From: Caballeronia sp. M1242
GTDB lineage: Bacteria > Pseudomonadota > Gammaproteobacteria > Burkholderiales > Burkholderiaceae
Length of the DNA stretch: 64,000 nt
Reading direction: 5' to 3'
Assembly: GCF_017220215.1 (NCBI RefSeq)
Contig: NZ_CP071131.1
Coordinates: 434,001 to 498,000 of the forward strand
In this document: in pieces, positions 32,770 to 41,336 of the stretch
How the letters are laid out: each line of letters starts with the position of its first letter
Position numbering within the stretch: position 1 is the first letter of the stretch
Program-made: the position numbers and the translations under genes
Notes under the pieces: model-generated
Seen by the model: the letters and a program-made list of their open reading frames with translations, nothing else
Told to the model about the DNA's origin: nothing
Database searches by the model: none

Positions 32770-33087
32770 TCAGTCGACCGTGTGAATGACCGGCGGCGCG
32801 AGCGCATCGGACGATGCCTGCGCCGAGACGGCCTGCGCGGACTGCGCTTGCGACGGACGGGGCGCGCCGGTGGACGTGGCCGAGATCGCCCAGTTCTCCA
32901 GTTCGCTCGTTCCCGCGGTCGCGGCATCCGCTTGCGCGCTCGCGCGTGCGGGCGCGGCCGCGGCAGGGTCGACTGCCGTATCGCTATTGGTGTTGCTGTT
33001 GCTGTTGCTGTTGCAGCCGCCAACGGTTGCGCACGCGAATACGGCGATGCCCGCCGCTACGTGGCGGCGTCTTTCGGCTCTCTTCAT
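32770..33087 (-). CDS. Small lipoprotein upstream of phospholipase C
   Basis: A 105-residue protein. A short signal peptide ends in the lipobox TVGGC, so the mature cysteine would be lipidated. Next comes an Asn-Ser repeat (CNSNSNSNTNS), encoded by tandem GTTGCT-type hexamers on the plus strand at about 32990-33018, then a Ala/Ser/Thr-rich body. GAGAGGA precedes the ATG at 33087. The hexamer run could vary in copy number. It is probably co-transcribed with plcN; its function is unknown. Confidence 0.65.
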   Translation of the reverse strand: MKRAERRRHVAAGIAVFACATVGGCNSNSNSNTNSDTAVDPAAAAPARASAQADAATAGTSELENWAISATSTGAPRPSQAQSAQAVSAQASSDALAPPVIHTVD

Positions 33088-33207
33088 GCGTCCTCTCGGG
33101 CAAGTGGGCAGTTGCACTCAGCGCATGAAAGCGTATCGGGGGGATGTGTAAGCAATGTGACCGGCGCGCGCGGGCCGGCGCATGGCGACCGCAAGGCGAT
33201 GCGGCGT

Positions 33208-33942
33208 TTAGCTAGCCGCGGTCTGTTCGGTGTCTGCGGCGGCGCCGGTGTCCGTGGCAGTCGACCGCTCGACGGGCACGCGCACGGCGGATTCCCACCG
33301 CTCATAACCGCATGCCTCGCACGGCCGGTCCGGACGCTCGTCCGACTGCACCGTGACGCCGCAGCTCCAGCACGAGAAATAGCCCTTCGCGCCGATGGCG
33401 TCGAGCAGCGACCGCTCCATGTCCGGCCGCACCGTGAGCCCCGGCAAAGGCTCCTTTCGCCACACGATGCTGATGGACCCGGACGCCTCCATGTACACGC
33501 GGCGCAGTTGCCCAAGATGCGCGACGTTCGCCGCCCTCAACTCGGAAGCGAGCATCTCGCGCGAGACCTGGCTGGCCTTCAGTTCATCGAGCAGTATGCG
33601 GCCGTCTTTCACGAGGATCGTGACGTCGCCCTGCTCCAGCACTTCGAACCTGCGCCAGCGCAGCCCCGCCCTCGCGCTGAGGCGTTGTAGCGCGACCACC
33701 GCCAGCAGCACGACGGCGGCCGGCAGCACGCCTTGCGACGACACCTGAATCGGCACGCCGATCGCCGCGCCCAGCATCAGAATGACGGCGAGTTCCGTGA
33801 TGCTCAATTGCGCCGCGACGCGCTTGCCCATCATGCGCATGGCGACGAGCAGCATCAGATACATGACCACCGCTCGCGGTATGACTTCGACGAGAAAAGC
33901 CCACGGCCCGTCGCCGATCAGCAGTCGCTCGATGAATGGCAT
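33208..33942 (-). CDS. DUF421 (YetF-like) membrane protein with C-terminal zinc ribbon, copy 2
   Basis: A 244-residue protein. Three N-terminal transmembrane helices (WAFLVEVIPRAVVMYLMLL onward) lead into the DUF421 cytoplasmic domain (GDVTILVKDGRIL, QLRRVYMEASGSISIV). The end holds CWSCG and CEACG, a four-cysteine zinc-ribbon-like addition absent from classical YetF. Its ATG overlaps the stop of the preceding DUF421 gene by one base (TGATG), so translation is coupled. DUF421 proteins are membrane-bound and poorly understood, with links to spore and envelope stress in Bacillus. Confidence 0.82.
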   Translation of the reverse strand: MPFIERLLIGDGPWAFLVEVIPRAVVMYLMLLVAMRMMGKRVAAQLSITELAVILMLGAAIGVPIQVSSQGVLPAAVVLLAVVALQRLSARAGLRWRRFEVLEQGDVTILVKDGRILLDELKASQVSREMLASELRAANVAHLGQLRRVYMEASGSISIVWRKEPLPGLTVRPDMERSLLDAIGAKGYFSCWSCGVTVQSDERPDRPCEACGYERWESAVRVPVERSTATDTGAAADTEQTAAS

Positions 33943-34667
33943 CAGCGCTCCACTTCCGTCACGGCGTACGTCCACTCGCGCGATCCGCAGTTGTCGCAGC
34001 GCAGATCGCCGGCGTGGCCGCTCTCCTCGGTCTTCACCGTATTGCCGCAATGCAGGCACGCGGAGCAGCCCGGCACGCGGGCTTCGTCGCGCAATTCCTC
34101 GTCGATGGCGGGCAGCACCGACAAGCCCGGCTTCGCGGGCCGCGCGGGGATGAACGAGAACGCGCCGGAAGGCTCCATGTACAGGCGGCTGATCTGGCCG
34201 AGATGCTGCCAGCCCGCGAGCCGCATCGCTTCGTAGACCTTCTCGCGGGGCATCGCGGCGCGCGCCAGCTCGGCGTGTTCGAGCCGCCCTTCGCGGGCGA
34301 GCAGCGTGACATCGGTCGATATCATCGTCTCCACGCGCCGGTGCGTGATGCCCGCCGCCGCGATGACGCGCTGAAGCGCGACCGCGACGAGCGCGATCAG
34401 AAACGGCGGCAGCATGCCGCGATTCGCGGCCTGCAACGGCACGCCGATGGCCGCCGCAAGCGTCACGACGATCGAGATTTCGAAGAGCGTGAACTGCGCG
34501 GCGACGCGCCGGCCCAGCAAGCGCATCGCGATGACGAGCAGCACGTAAGTCGCGCAGGTTCTGAGCAGCACTTCCAGCAGAAAGTGCCATGACGCGTTGC
34601 CGAACAGGAAGCGATGCCAGTCGGTCAGTCTGAACGGAGGGGATTGCAAAGCGGCACCTGACAGCAT
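33942..34667 (-). CDS. DUF421 (YetF-like) membrane protein with C-terminal zinc ribbon, copy 1
   Basis: A 241-residue paralogue of the downstream gene. The N-terminus spans the membrane about three times (FLLEVLLRTCATYVLLVIAM). DUF421 motifs include VTLLAREGRL and ISRLYMEPSGAFSFIP. The C-terminus carries CSACLHCG and RCDNCG, again a zinc-ribbon-like set. The two proteins probably form a hetero-oligomer, as their genes are translationally coupled. No ligand or role is established. The start ATG at 34667 gives a normal length. Confidence 0.82.
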   Translation of the reverse strand: MLSGAALQSPPFRLTDWHRFLFGNASWHFLLEVLLRTCATYVLLVIAMRLLGRRVAAQFTLFEISIVVTLAAAIGVPLQAANRGMLPPFLIALVAVALQRVIAAAGITHRRVETMISTDVTLLAREGRLEHAELARAAMPREKVYEAMRLAGWQHLGQISRLYMEPSGAFSFIPARPAKPGLSVLPAIDEELRDEARVPGCSACLHCGNTVKTEESGHAGDLRCDNCGSREWTYAVTEVER

Positions 34668-34794
34668 GTCGAGTGCGAAGCATCGCGCATTCAGCGTGCC
34701 TGATGCGCGCGCGACACAAAGTCTTCACAGCGGCAGGCACATCTTGTGCGATGCACGAGAAAAGCCCGCGCGACACTATCCCGCAAGACGATTC

Positions 34795-36018
34795 ATGCCC
34801 AAGCCATCCAAGCAAAAAGTACCCGAATTCGAGAGCCGGCAGGAAATACTCACGGCCCGACGCAATGCCAAGATGGCCCGCTCGACGCACGCCTATGTGC
34901 GCGGTAACACGTCCAAGTTCTACGACTGGCTGGAACAGGCCGAGATACGCGGCTTGCCGCAAGGCCCGGCCATCTGGATTTGCGGCGACTGCCACACCGG
35001 CAATCTCGGCCCTGTGGCGGACGCCAACAAGCGCATCGAGATTCAGATACGCGATCTGGACCAGACGGTCATCGGCAATCCGGTGCATGACCTGATCCGG
35101 CTCGGCCTCTCGCTCGCGACCACGGCGCGCGGCTCGGCGCTGCCGGGCGTCACGACCATCAACATGATCGAAGCGCTGTTCGAAGGCTACGCGCTCGCGT
35201 TCGACAGCGACGCCGACAGCGACGCCGACGACCTCTGCCGCAAGCCCGAAGTCGTGCGCGTGGTGATGCGCGAAGCGGTGCGCCGTTCGTGGAAGCATCT
35301 GGCGCTCGAACGTCTCGACGACACGCAGCCGACCATTCCGTACGGAAGCCGCTTCTGGCCCGTCAACAAGGACGAGCGCGCGGAGATCGAAGCGCTCTTC
35401 CAGAAGGAGACGCTCGCCAAGCTCGCGACGAGCCTGCGCGGTCGTCCGGATACCGGCAAAGTCACCGTGCTCGACGCCGCCTATTGGGTGAAAGGCTGCA
35501 GTTCGCTCGGGCGCCTGCGTTACGCGGTGCTGCTCGATGTGGACGGCGGCGTCGTCGAAGGCGACGACCTGTGCCTCATCGACATCAAGGAAGGCGTGAA
35601 GGCCGCCGCGCCGCGTTATCCTGGCACGAACATGCCGCGCGACAACGCCGAACGCGTGGTCGAAGGCGCGCGCAACCTGTCGCCGCATCTCGGCGAGCGC
35701 ATGCGATCCGCGACCTTGCAGGGACGTCCCGTGATTTTGCGCGAACTGCTGCCGCAGGACCTGAAGCTGGAGATCGAACACATCGGGCCAACGGAAGCGA
35801 TGGAAGTGGCGCGCTATCTCGCGTTCGTCGTCGGTCAGGCGCACGCCCGGCAGATGGACCGCGCCACGCGCAAGAGCTGGCTCGCCGAACTGAAGCGCAC
35901 AAAACCGAAGTCCATCGACGCGCCGTTGTGGCTGTGGAGCAGCATCGTGGAACTGGTCGGCAGTCACGAGGTCGGCTATCTCGAACACTGCCGGCGCTAC
36001 GCGCTCGCGGCGGCCTGA
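34795..36018 (+). CDS. DUF2252 family protein
   Basis: A 407-residue protein. MARSTHAYVRGNTSKFYDWL, ICGDCHTGNLGP and IRDLDQTVIGNPVHDLIRL are the DUF2252 core, which recalls aminoglycoside phosphotransferase-like kinases (a DxHxxN-like HTGN loop and a following DxD). The C-terminus has AFVVGQAHARQMD. A 12-bp direct duplication encodes DSDADSDAD at about 35209-35235. The ATG at 34795 is preferred over an upstream opening at 34597, which would overlap the DUF421 gene. The substrate is unknown. Confidence 0.78.
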   Translation: MPKPSKQKVPEFESRQEILTARRNAKMARSTHAYVRGNTSKFYDWLEQAEIRGLPQGPAIWICGDCHTGNLGPVADANKRIEIQIRDLDQTVIGNPVHDLIRLGLSLATTARGSALPGVTTINMIEALFEGYALAFDSDADSDADDLCRKPEVVRVVMREAVRRSWKHLALERLDDTQPTIPYGSRFWPVNKDERAEIEALFQKETLAKLATSLRGRPDTGKVTVLDAAYWVKGCSSLGRLRYAVLLDVDGGVVEGDDLCLIDIKEGVKAAAPRYPGTNMPRDNAERVVEGARNLSPHLGERMRSATLQGRPVILRELLPQDLKLEIEHIGPTEAMEVARYLAFVVGQAHARQMDRATRKSWLAELKRTKPKSIDAPLWLWSSIVELVGSHEVGYLEHCRRYALAAA

Positions 36019-36084
36019 CGCGCGCCCGGGCACGCGGAATGCATCGCAGCATCACATTGAGCAATTGAATTAGACGAGGACGCA

Positions 36085-36648
36085 ATGCAGAACGCAGAAG
36101 GCAATCCGTCACAGCAACAGCAAAAGGAAATGGCGGCCAAGAGCCCCGCCAAGACGCCCGCAACCGGCACCGCTTCGCCCGACGCCGCGACGCAGGCGAA
36201 GGAGTTCGGCAGCACGAAACACGCGGGCTCGGCCGAACCGGGCCCGGCCGACGAGAATGGCGCGCTGCCGTCGATAGACGATCGCGCGGCCAGCAACGGC
36301 TCGTCCGATCCCGTGCAGGAAGCGGCGAGCCGCATCCGCGCGGTCGACGACGAAGGCATGGAGTCCACCGACGACACCGTGGACGCCGATGCGAAGTCGA
36401 TCGAAGCGAGTCGCGATATGTCCGGCTGGCACGACAACGTGATCTCGTCGAACGCGACGCTGTCCAATAACGTGCGCGCGCCGGCGCGCGGACTCGGCGG
36501 CATCGACAGCCGTCCGACCGGCAACGTGCCGCCGATTCTGCCCAAGCGCGGCTATCGCGTGGTGTTCAGCGAGACGCTTTACGAGCAGGAGATGAACGGG
36601 TCGAAGACATCGCATGTGTTCAGCTTCGAGCGCATTGCGGATGCATGA
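36085..36648 (+). CDS. Hypothetical protein, disordered N-terminus
   Basis: A 187-residue protein of unknown family. The first ~110 residues are rich in Ala, Ser, Asp and Glu with low complexity and probably unfolded. The C-terminus is ordered (PKRGYRVVFSETLYEQEMNG and HVFSFERIADA). GACGAGGA precedes the ATG. It lies between the DUF2252 and DUF3460 genes, same strand, with 50-70 bp gaps, so it may be part of the same stress-related transcript. Confidence 0.6.
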   Translation: MQNAEGNPSQQQQKEMAAKSPAKTPATGTASPDAATQAKEFGSTKHAGSAEPGPADENGALPSIDDRAASNGSSDPVQEAASRIRAVDDEGMESTDDTVDADAKSIEASRDMSGWHDNVISSNATLSNNVRAPARGLGGIDSRPTGNVPPILPKRGYRVVFSETLYEQEMNGSKTSHVFSFERIADA

Positions 36649-36701
36649 GCCGCAACGAGCGCGGCTCTTGCAACCATCGACTTTGGTGAAGGAGAAAGAA
36701 A

Positions 36702-36941
36702 GTGGGCTTGTTCAAACGTCATCGTGAGCATAGCGGCGTCTCGACCGGCCTGTATGTATCCGAGTTCGAGCAGTTCCTCAACCGGCTGAAAGAGGACCAT
36801 CCGGAGATCGACCGGAACCAGATGCTCGGGCGCGCGCTCCTGTGGGACAAGCTGCCGCGTCTGCCGGACTCGCCCGATTCGGTCGGCAAGGAAGGTAAGC
36901 TGCGGCAGCCCTCGTATGTCTACTACAGCGACCTGGACTAG
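36702..36941 (+). CDS. DUF3460 family protein
   Basis: A 79-residue protein. TGLYVSEFEQFLNRLKEDHP followed by RNQMLGRALLWDKLP is the full DUF3460 signature, a family largely confined to Burkholderiales. The GTG start at 36702 has AAGGAG eight bases upstream and no better ATG. No membrane segment. Function unknown. Confidence 0.85.
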   Translation: MGLFKRHREHSGVSTGLYVSEFEQFLNRLKEDHPEIDRNQMLGRALLWDKLPRLPDSPDSVGKEGKLRQPSYVYYSDLD

Positions 36942-37258
36942 CGTCCGGCGAGCCTGAAGCCACCATGCGCGGGCCCTGATTCGTCTAGGGCAACGCGCAG
37001 TCGCTCGACGCGCTTTTCCGACGTCCGGATGCGCGTCGAGCGCGCGTTTATTACTCGCGCACGCCTGCCTGCGCGCAACCTCTGTTGCGCGTCTTTGTCT
37101 CGCAATTTCCGCCTGCATTTCGCGCTTTTCCGCAGCCGGTCGGGCCTTGTTCGACGCCGGGCGAGCAAGCCGCTAGAATGGTCCGTTCGGAGACGCCCCA
37201 TCAAAATCATGCTCATTGCCGCTTATAGGCCAGCCGGGTCAGCGAGCCAAAAGAACCG
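36942..37258 (+). other. Intergenic region with three consecutive hairpins
   Basis: No gene is supported in these 317 bp. Three inverted repeats occur in the first half. They are GCCCT/AGGGC at 36973-36991, a perfect 11-bp stem GCTCGACGCGC/GCGCGTCGAGC with a 17-nt loop at 37003-37041, and CGCGCAAC-CTCT-GTTGCGCG at 37072-37091 followed by TCTTTGTC. The last resembles a terminator. The second half should hold the promoter of the kinase gene: TTCGAC-N18-TAGAAT at 37150-37179 is a weak candidate. Confidence 0.5.
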
Positions 37259-39637
37259 ATGACGAATGTCATGCGCAATAGCGAGAACACGCCAGCCGGC
37301 ATGCGCCCCGACTGGGCACGCGTTTGGATCGACTCCACGGCGAATCTGGCGGCGTTCTGCCTGACGCCCGAAGGTTATGTCTCGACCTGGAACCCGGGCG
37401 GCACGGCCATTTACGGCTATGCGGACGAAGAAATCGTCGGACAGCACTACTCGGTCTTTTTCCCCGAAGACGGCCGCGAGAGCGCGACGCTCGAAAGCGA
37501 ACTGCGCGAAGCACGCGCGCACCGCAGTTTTGAAACCGAAGGATGGCGCAGGCGCAAGGACGGCTCCGTGTTCTGGGCGAGCGTGCTCACCACGGCGCTC
37601 GTCGAGGCGGACGGGTCGCTCATCGGCTTCGTGAAGATTGTCCGCGACGAAAGCGACAAGCGAAAGGCGCACGACGCGGTGATCGAAAGCGAGCGGCGCT
37701 TTCGTCTGCTCGTCGAGGGCGTGACGGACTACTCCATCTTCATGCTCTCGCCCGAAGGGCTCGTGACCAACTGGAACAGCGGCGCGCGGCGCATCAAGGG
37801 CTATACCGCCGAGGAGATCATCGGCTCGCACTTTTCGCGCTTCTATTCGCCGGAAGATGCGGCGGCCGGCTTGCCGCAGCGCGCGCTGCGCATCGCGGCC
37901 CGCGAAGGACGCTTCGAATCCGAGGGCTGGCGCCTGCGCCGCGACGGCACGCGCTTCTGGGCGCACGTGATCGTGGACGCCATTCGCGACGAAACCGGCA
38001 CGCTGATCGGCTTTGCGAAGATCACGCGCGACGTCACCGAGAAGCGCGAAGCGGATCAGCTTCTCGAAGAGACGCGCGCCGCGCTGTTGCAGGCGCAGAA
38101 GATGGAAGCCATCGGCAAGCTGACGGGCGGCGTCGCGCACGACTTCAACAACGTGCTGCAAGTGCTGCGCGGCAATCTCGAACTGCTGCGCAGCCGTTGC
38201 ATGGGCGACAACTGGAGCATGGACCGCCTGAGCAATGCGATCGATGCCGTCGAACGCGGCGCGAAGCTCGCATCGCAATTGCTCGCGTTCGGCCGCAGGC
38301 AAGCGCTGCGGCCCGTGTCCGTGAATCTCGCTTCGATGGTGCGCGGCATGGACGACCTGCTGCGCCGCGCGCTCGGCGAAACCATTCAGGTGGAGACGGT
38401 GGTCTCCGGCGGGCTATGGAACGCATACGTCGACTTGCATCAACTGGAGAACGTGCTGCTGAACCTCGCCATCAACGCGCGCGACGCCATGCCCGACGGC
38501 GGCAAGCTCACGCTCGAACTCGCGAACGCGATGCTCGACGACCGCTATGTGCGCACGCTTTCCGACGTGCCGGCGGGACAGTACGTGATGCTCGGCGTGA
38601 CCGATACGGGCGTCGGCATGCCGCCCGAAGTGCTGGAGCGCGCATTCGATCCTTTCTTCAGCACGAAGCCGGAAGGCGAAGGCACCGGGCTCGGCCTCAG
38701 CATGGCGTATGGCTTCATCAAGCAGAGCGGCGGGCATATCCGCATCTACAGCGAAGTCGGGCACGGCACCACGGTGCGCGTCTACTTGCCGCGATCGCTG
38801 GTGGAGGCGCTCGAACCCACGCCGTGGCGAAACGCGCCGGTGACGGGCGGCTCGGAAACCATACTCGTGGTGGAGGACGACCAGAAGGTGCAGTCCACCG
38901 TCATCGAAATGCTGACGGACCTCGGCTACAACGTGCTCAAGGCCGACAATGCCGATCAGGCGCTCGTCGTGTTGAGCAGCGGCGTGCACATCGATCTGGT
39001 CTTTACCGATGTCGTGATGCCCGGCTCGCTCAAGAGTCCCGAGATGGCGCGCCGCGCGGTGAAGATGCAGCCGAATCTGCGCGTGCTCTTCACGTCGGGC
39101 TACACGCACAATGCGATCGTTCACGGCGGACGCCTCGATCCGGGCGTGGAACTGTTGAGCAAGCCCTACAGCCGCGAAGATCTGGCCTCGAAGATCCGGC
39201 AGATGCTCGGCACTCCGAATCAAGCACCTCAAACAAGCGAAGCCAAACCGGAGCCTTCGCCCGCGCCCGCTGCTGCAAAACGCGTGCTGGTGGTGGAAGA
39301 CGATCGCTTCGCGCGCGAAGCGGTGAGCGAGCTGCTCGTGATGCTCGGCCATCGCGCGGTGAGCACGGCCAACGCAAGCGGAGCGCTCGAAGTGCTGACG
39401 CACGACGCTTTCGACGTGCTGCTGACCGACGTGAATCTGCCCGACATGGCGGGCACCGAACTCGCGCGCCGCGCTGTCGAGCGTTGTCCCGGCATGCGCG
39501 TGATTTTCGCGTCCGGTGACAGCGTGCTGGATGACGAAGCGCAGGGCTTCGAGTGGCAGGCGCTGCGCAAGCCGTACACGCTCGAACAACTCGAAGAAGC
39601 GTTGCGCGACGAAGGCCGCGCGAGCGGCCAGCAATAA
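37259..39637 (+). CDS. Soluble hybrid sensor histidine kinase, PAS-PAS-HisKA-HATPase-REC-REC
   Basis: A 792-residue protein without membrane segments. Two PAS domains are at about 22-135 and 145-262. The HisKA dimer helix carries H294 in GGVAHDFNNVLQ, and the ATPase domain has NLAINARDAM, DTGVGM and GTGLGLSMAYGF. Two receiver domains follow: REC1 with D584 (VFTDVVMPG) and REC2 with D724 (LLTDVNLPD). The PAS pair probably senses redox, light or small ligands in the cytosol. No output regulator is adjacent, so the phosphorelay partner is elsewhere. The ATG at 37259 is the frame's first plausible start. Confidence 0.9.
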   Translation: MTNVMRNSENTPAGMRPDWARVWIDSTANLAAFCLTPEGYVSTWNPGGTAIYGYADEEIVGQHYSVFFPEDGRESATLESELREARAHRSFETEGWRRRKDGSVFWASVLTTALVEADGSLIGFVKIVRDESDKRKAHDAVIESERRFRLLVEGVTDYSIFMLSPEGLVTNWNSGARRIKGYTAEEIIGSHFSRFYSPEDAAAGLPQRALRIAAREGRFESEGWRLRRDGTRFWAHVIVDAIRDETGTLIGFAKITRDVTEKREADQLLEETRAALLQAQKMEAIGKLTGGVAHDFNNVLQVLRGNLELLRSRCMGDNWSMDRLSNAIDAVERGAKLASQLLAFGRRQALRPVSVNLASMVRGMDDLLRRALGETIQVETVVSGGLWNAYVDLHQLENVLLNLAINARDAMPDGGKLTLELANAMLDDRYVRTLSDVPAGQYVMLGVTDTGVGMPPEVLERAFDPFFSTKPEGEGTGLGLSMAYGFIKQSGGHIRIYSEVGHGTTVRVYLPRSLVEALEPTPWRNAPVTGGSETILVVEDDQKVQSTVIEMLTDLGYNVLKADNADQALVVLSSGVHIDLVFTDVVMPGSLKSPEMARRAVKMQPNLRVLFTSGYTHNAIVHGGRLDPGVELLSKPYSREDLASKIRQMLGTPNQAPQTSEAKPEPSPAPAAAKRVLVVEDDRFAREAVSELLVMLGHRAVSTANASGALEVLTHDAFDVLLTDVNLPDMAGTELARRAVERCPGMRVIFASGDSVLDDEAQGFEWQALRKPYTLEQLEEALRDEGRASGQQ

Positions 39638-39644
39638 GTTGAGC

Positions 39645-39669
39645 GGGGCCAGCGTCGCGCCGGCCCCTT
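39645..39669. terminator. Terminator between the hybrid kinase and Hsp20 genes
   Basis: Stem GGGGCC/GGCCCC with an 11-nt loop, followed by TT, in the 47-bp gap between converging genes. It could serve both strands. Confidence 0.5.
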
Positions 39670-39684
39670 CACCGCGTCACGACC

Positions 39685-40092
39685 TCACGCGGCCGTGACT
39701 TCGATGCGTCGCGGCTTGGCTTCCTCGCGGCGCGGCAGCGTGAGCTTCAGCACGCCGTCCTTGAGCGTCGCTTCGACCTTCGACGTATCGAAGTCTTCGC
39801 TCACGGTGAACGTGCGCGAGAAGTACGGCGCGCGCACTTCCGCATGCGCGAGGCGCAGATTCGACGGCACCGGCACGACCGACTCGCCTTCGATAATGAG
39901 ACTGCCGTCGTGCACCTTCACGTCGAGCCGGTCCTTCGATACGCCCGGCAGGTCCGCCCACAACGTGACGGCATGCACGTCCTCGACGATATCGACATTC
40001 GGCGCGAGCGTCGTGCGGCGCCGTTCCTGGCTGGACTCCTGACGAGCCACAGCGCCTTTTTCGCGTTCCGCGATTTGAGTGTTGTCGCTCAT
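39685..40092 (-). CDS. Small heat-shock protein Hsp20 (alpha-crystallin family), copy 2
   Basis: A 135-residue holdase chaperone. The alpha-crystallin domain spans about residues 35-130 (VTLWADLPGVSKDRLDVKVH, SLIIEGE), with the C-terminal GVLKLTLPRREEAKPRRIEV holding the L-x-[LI/V] strand. The N-terminus is short and polar. It sits 43 bp downstream of a second hsp20, same strand, as a tandem pair that probably forms mixed oligomers. No sigma-32 promoter or ROSE element could be confirmed. Confidence 0.9.
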   Translation of the reverse strand: MSDNTQIAEREKGAVARQESSQERRRTTLAPNVDIVEDVHAVTLWADLPGVSKDRLDVKVHDGSLIIEGESVVPVPSNLRLAHAEVRAPYFSRTFTVSEDFDTSKVEATLKDGVLKLTLPRREEAKPRRIEVTAA

Positions 40093-40135
40093 GATGTCAC
40101 CTCTTTCTTGCTCATTGCATGGGTCATTCCGCAGG

Positions 40136-40576
40136 TCATTGAACCGTGATCGCGCGCGGCTTCGATGCCTCGCGCTTGCCGACCGAGATCAGCAAACAAC
40201 CATCGACATAACGCGCCTGCACCTTGTCCGGATCGGCCTGCTGCGGCAGTTCGATCACGCGACGGAAGGTGCCGTTGAAGCGCTCCTGCGCGTATTCGCG
40301 CGCGCCTTCGGGCAAGTCGCGCTCGCGCGTCGTGCGTTCGCCGGCGATGTTGAGCAAGCCCTTGTCGATGGACACGTCGAGCTTCGTGGTGTCGAGGCCC
40401 GGCGCGAACGCGACGATCTCGATGGTGTCATCGGTCGAACCGATGTTGACGGGCGGGAACACGCCGGGACGGCTCGATCGCAAACTTCGCGGGAAGCCGT
40501 CGAACACGCTGGACAGTTGCCGCTGCAGTCTCTCCAGTTCGCTGAAGAGGTCGGCCCCAGTGAATGCTTCGTTCAT
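40136..40576 (-). CDS. Small heat-shock protein Hsp20 (alpha-crystallin family), copy 1
   Basis: A 146-residue Hsp20. The N-terminus has FSELERLQRQLSSVFDGFPR. The crystallin domain contains IEIVAFAPGLDTTKLDVSID, LLNIAGERTT and FNGTFRRVIELP, and the protein ends with a KREASKPRAITV tail. A strong site (CGGAGGAGAG) precedes the ATG at 40576, so the longer frame to 40636 is not used. It is the first gene of the tandem pair and should bind unfolding proteins under heat or oxidative stress. Confidence 0.92.
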   Translation of the reverse strand: MNEAFTGADLFSELERLQRQLSSVFDGFPRSLRSSRPGVFPPVNIGSTDDTIEIVAFAPGLDTTKLDVSIDKGLLNIAGERTTRERDLPEGAREYAQERFNGTFRRVIELPQQADPDKVQARYVDGCLLISVGKREASKPRAITVQ

Positions 40577-40807
40577 TTTCGCTCTCCTCCGGCGGCAAGA
40601 GGGAAGCTCAGTGCGCTTCAGCTTTAGCTGCCCCAAGCCGCGGACAATTAAGGTTGAAACACGCAGCGCTCATGGCGAGCGGCTGCCTTTACGAGGCCAA
40701 TATATGAAACGCCGCGAGAATTTCAAGGGGCGGGGCGTGCGCTTCGCGCGCTTGAAAACGGACGCGCCGCCCATACCATCCGCGCACCAGGTCACAAGGA
40801 GAATGTC

Positions 40808-41191
40808 GTGGAATTCGATACCGACTGGAGAACGCTCGGACGGCATCGCATCAAACTGCGTTCAACCCGGGGCTTTCCCACCGAGATCATGAATCAGCTC
40901 GCCGAAGTGGCGCGCCTCGCGGTGGATCACAACATGAGCGCCCGGGCGAGGATCGTCGAGATCGTCTTTCGGCACGAGAAGGTGTACGACATCACCGTCG
41001 GAACGACGATCGCCGAAGACCGTGTCTGCGCGCCGCAACTGGAAGCTGCTATCGCCGCCGTGTTCGGACTCATGCCGGAACAGATCAATCTCTTTGTGCA
41101 GACGGTCACGCAGGAGGAAGTCGACCTTCATTTCGGCGTCTACGAAAGAATGCTTGCGGAGAAGCTCGGGACCGTCGCGCCGATACATTGA
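40808..41191 (+). CDS. Hypothetical protein
   Basis: A 127-residue soluble protein not matching any family I recognise. It is mixed alpha/beta with RIKLRSTRGFPTEIMNQLAE and IAAVFGLMPEQINLFVQTVT. The GTG start at 40808 is supported by AAGGAG seven bases upstream. It is divergent from the hsp20 pair, with a 231-bp region between, and precedes the DUF2382 genes, which suggests a stress-linked role without proving it. Confidence 0.6.
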   Translation: MEFDTDWRTLGRHRIKLRSTRGFPTEIMNQLAEVARLAVDHNMSARARIVEIVFRHEKVYDITVGTTIAEDRVCAPQLEAAIAAVFGLMPEQINLFVQTVTQEEVDLHFGVYERMLAEKLGTVAPIH

Positions 41192-41336
41192 GTGACTGCG
41201 CATCGGCTTGCGCTCGCTCGCGAGCGGCACGGTGCTTGCGCGATCCGTTGCTCGGATGGCCATTGCGCAACCCGCGCGAGGCGGCTGTCTTCGAGCGGAC
41301 GAATCAGCGTTCCGCGAATCTGCGATGGAGAAGCCG

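Noticed and set aside
30677..32785. 702-codon open frame opposite the phospholipase C gene
   Set aside because: Arg/Ala/His-rich translation with no family motifs, fully antisense to a clear Tat-exported enzyme; typical mirror frame of high-GC codon use.
33943..36033. Long upstream extension of the second DUF421 frame
   Set aside because: The extension is antisense to DUF2252 and runs through the first DUF421 gene; the ATG at 33942 with one-base overlap is the natural start.
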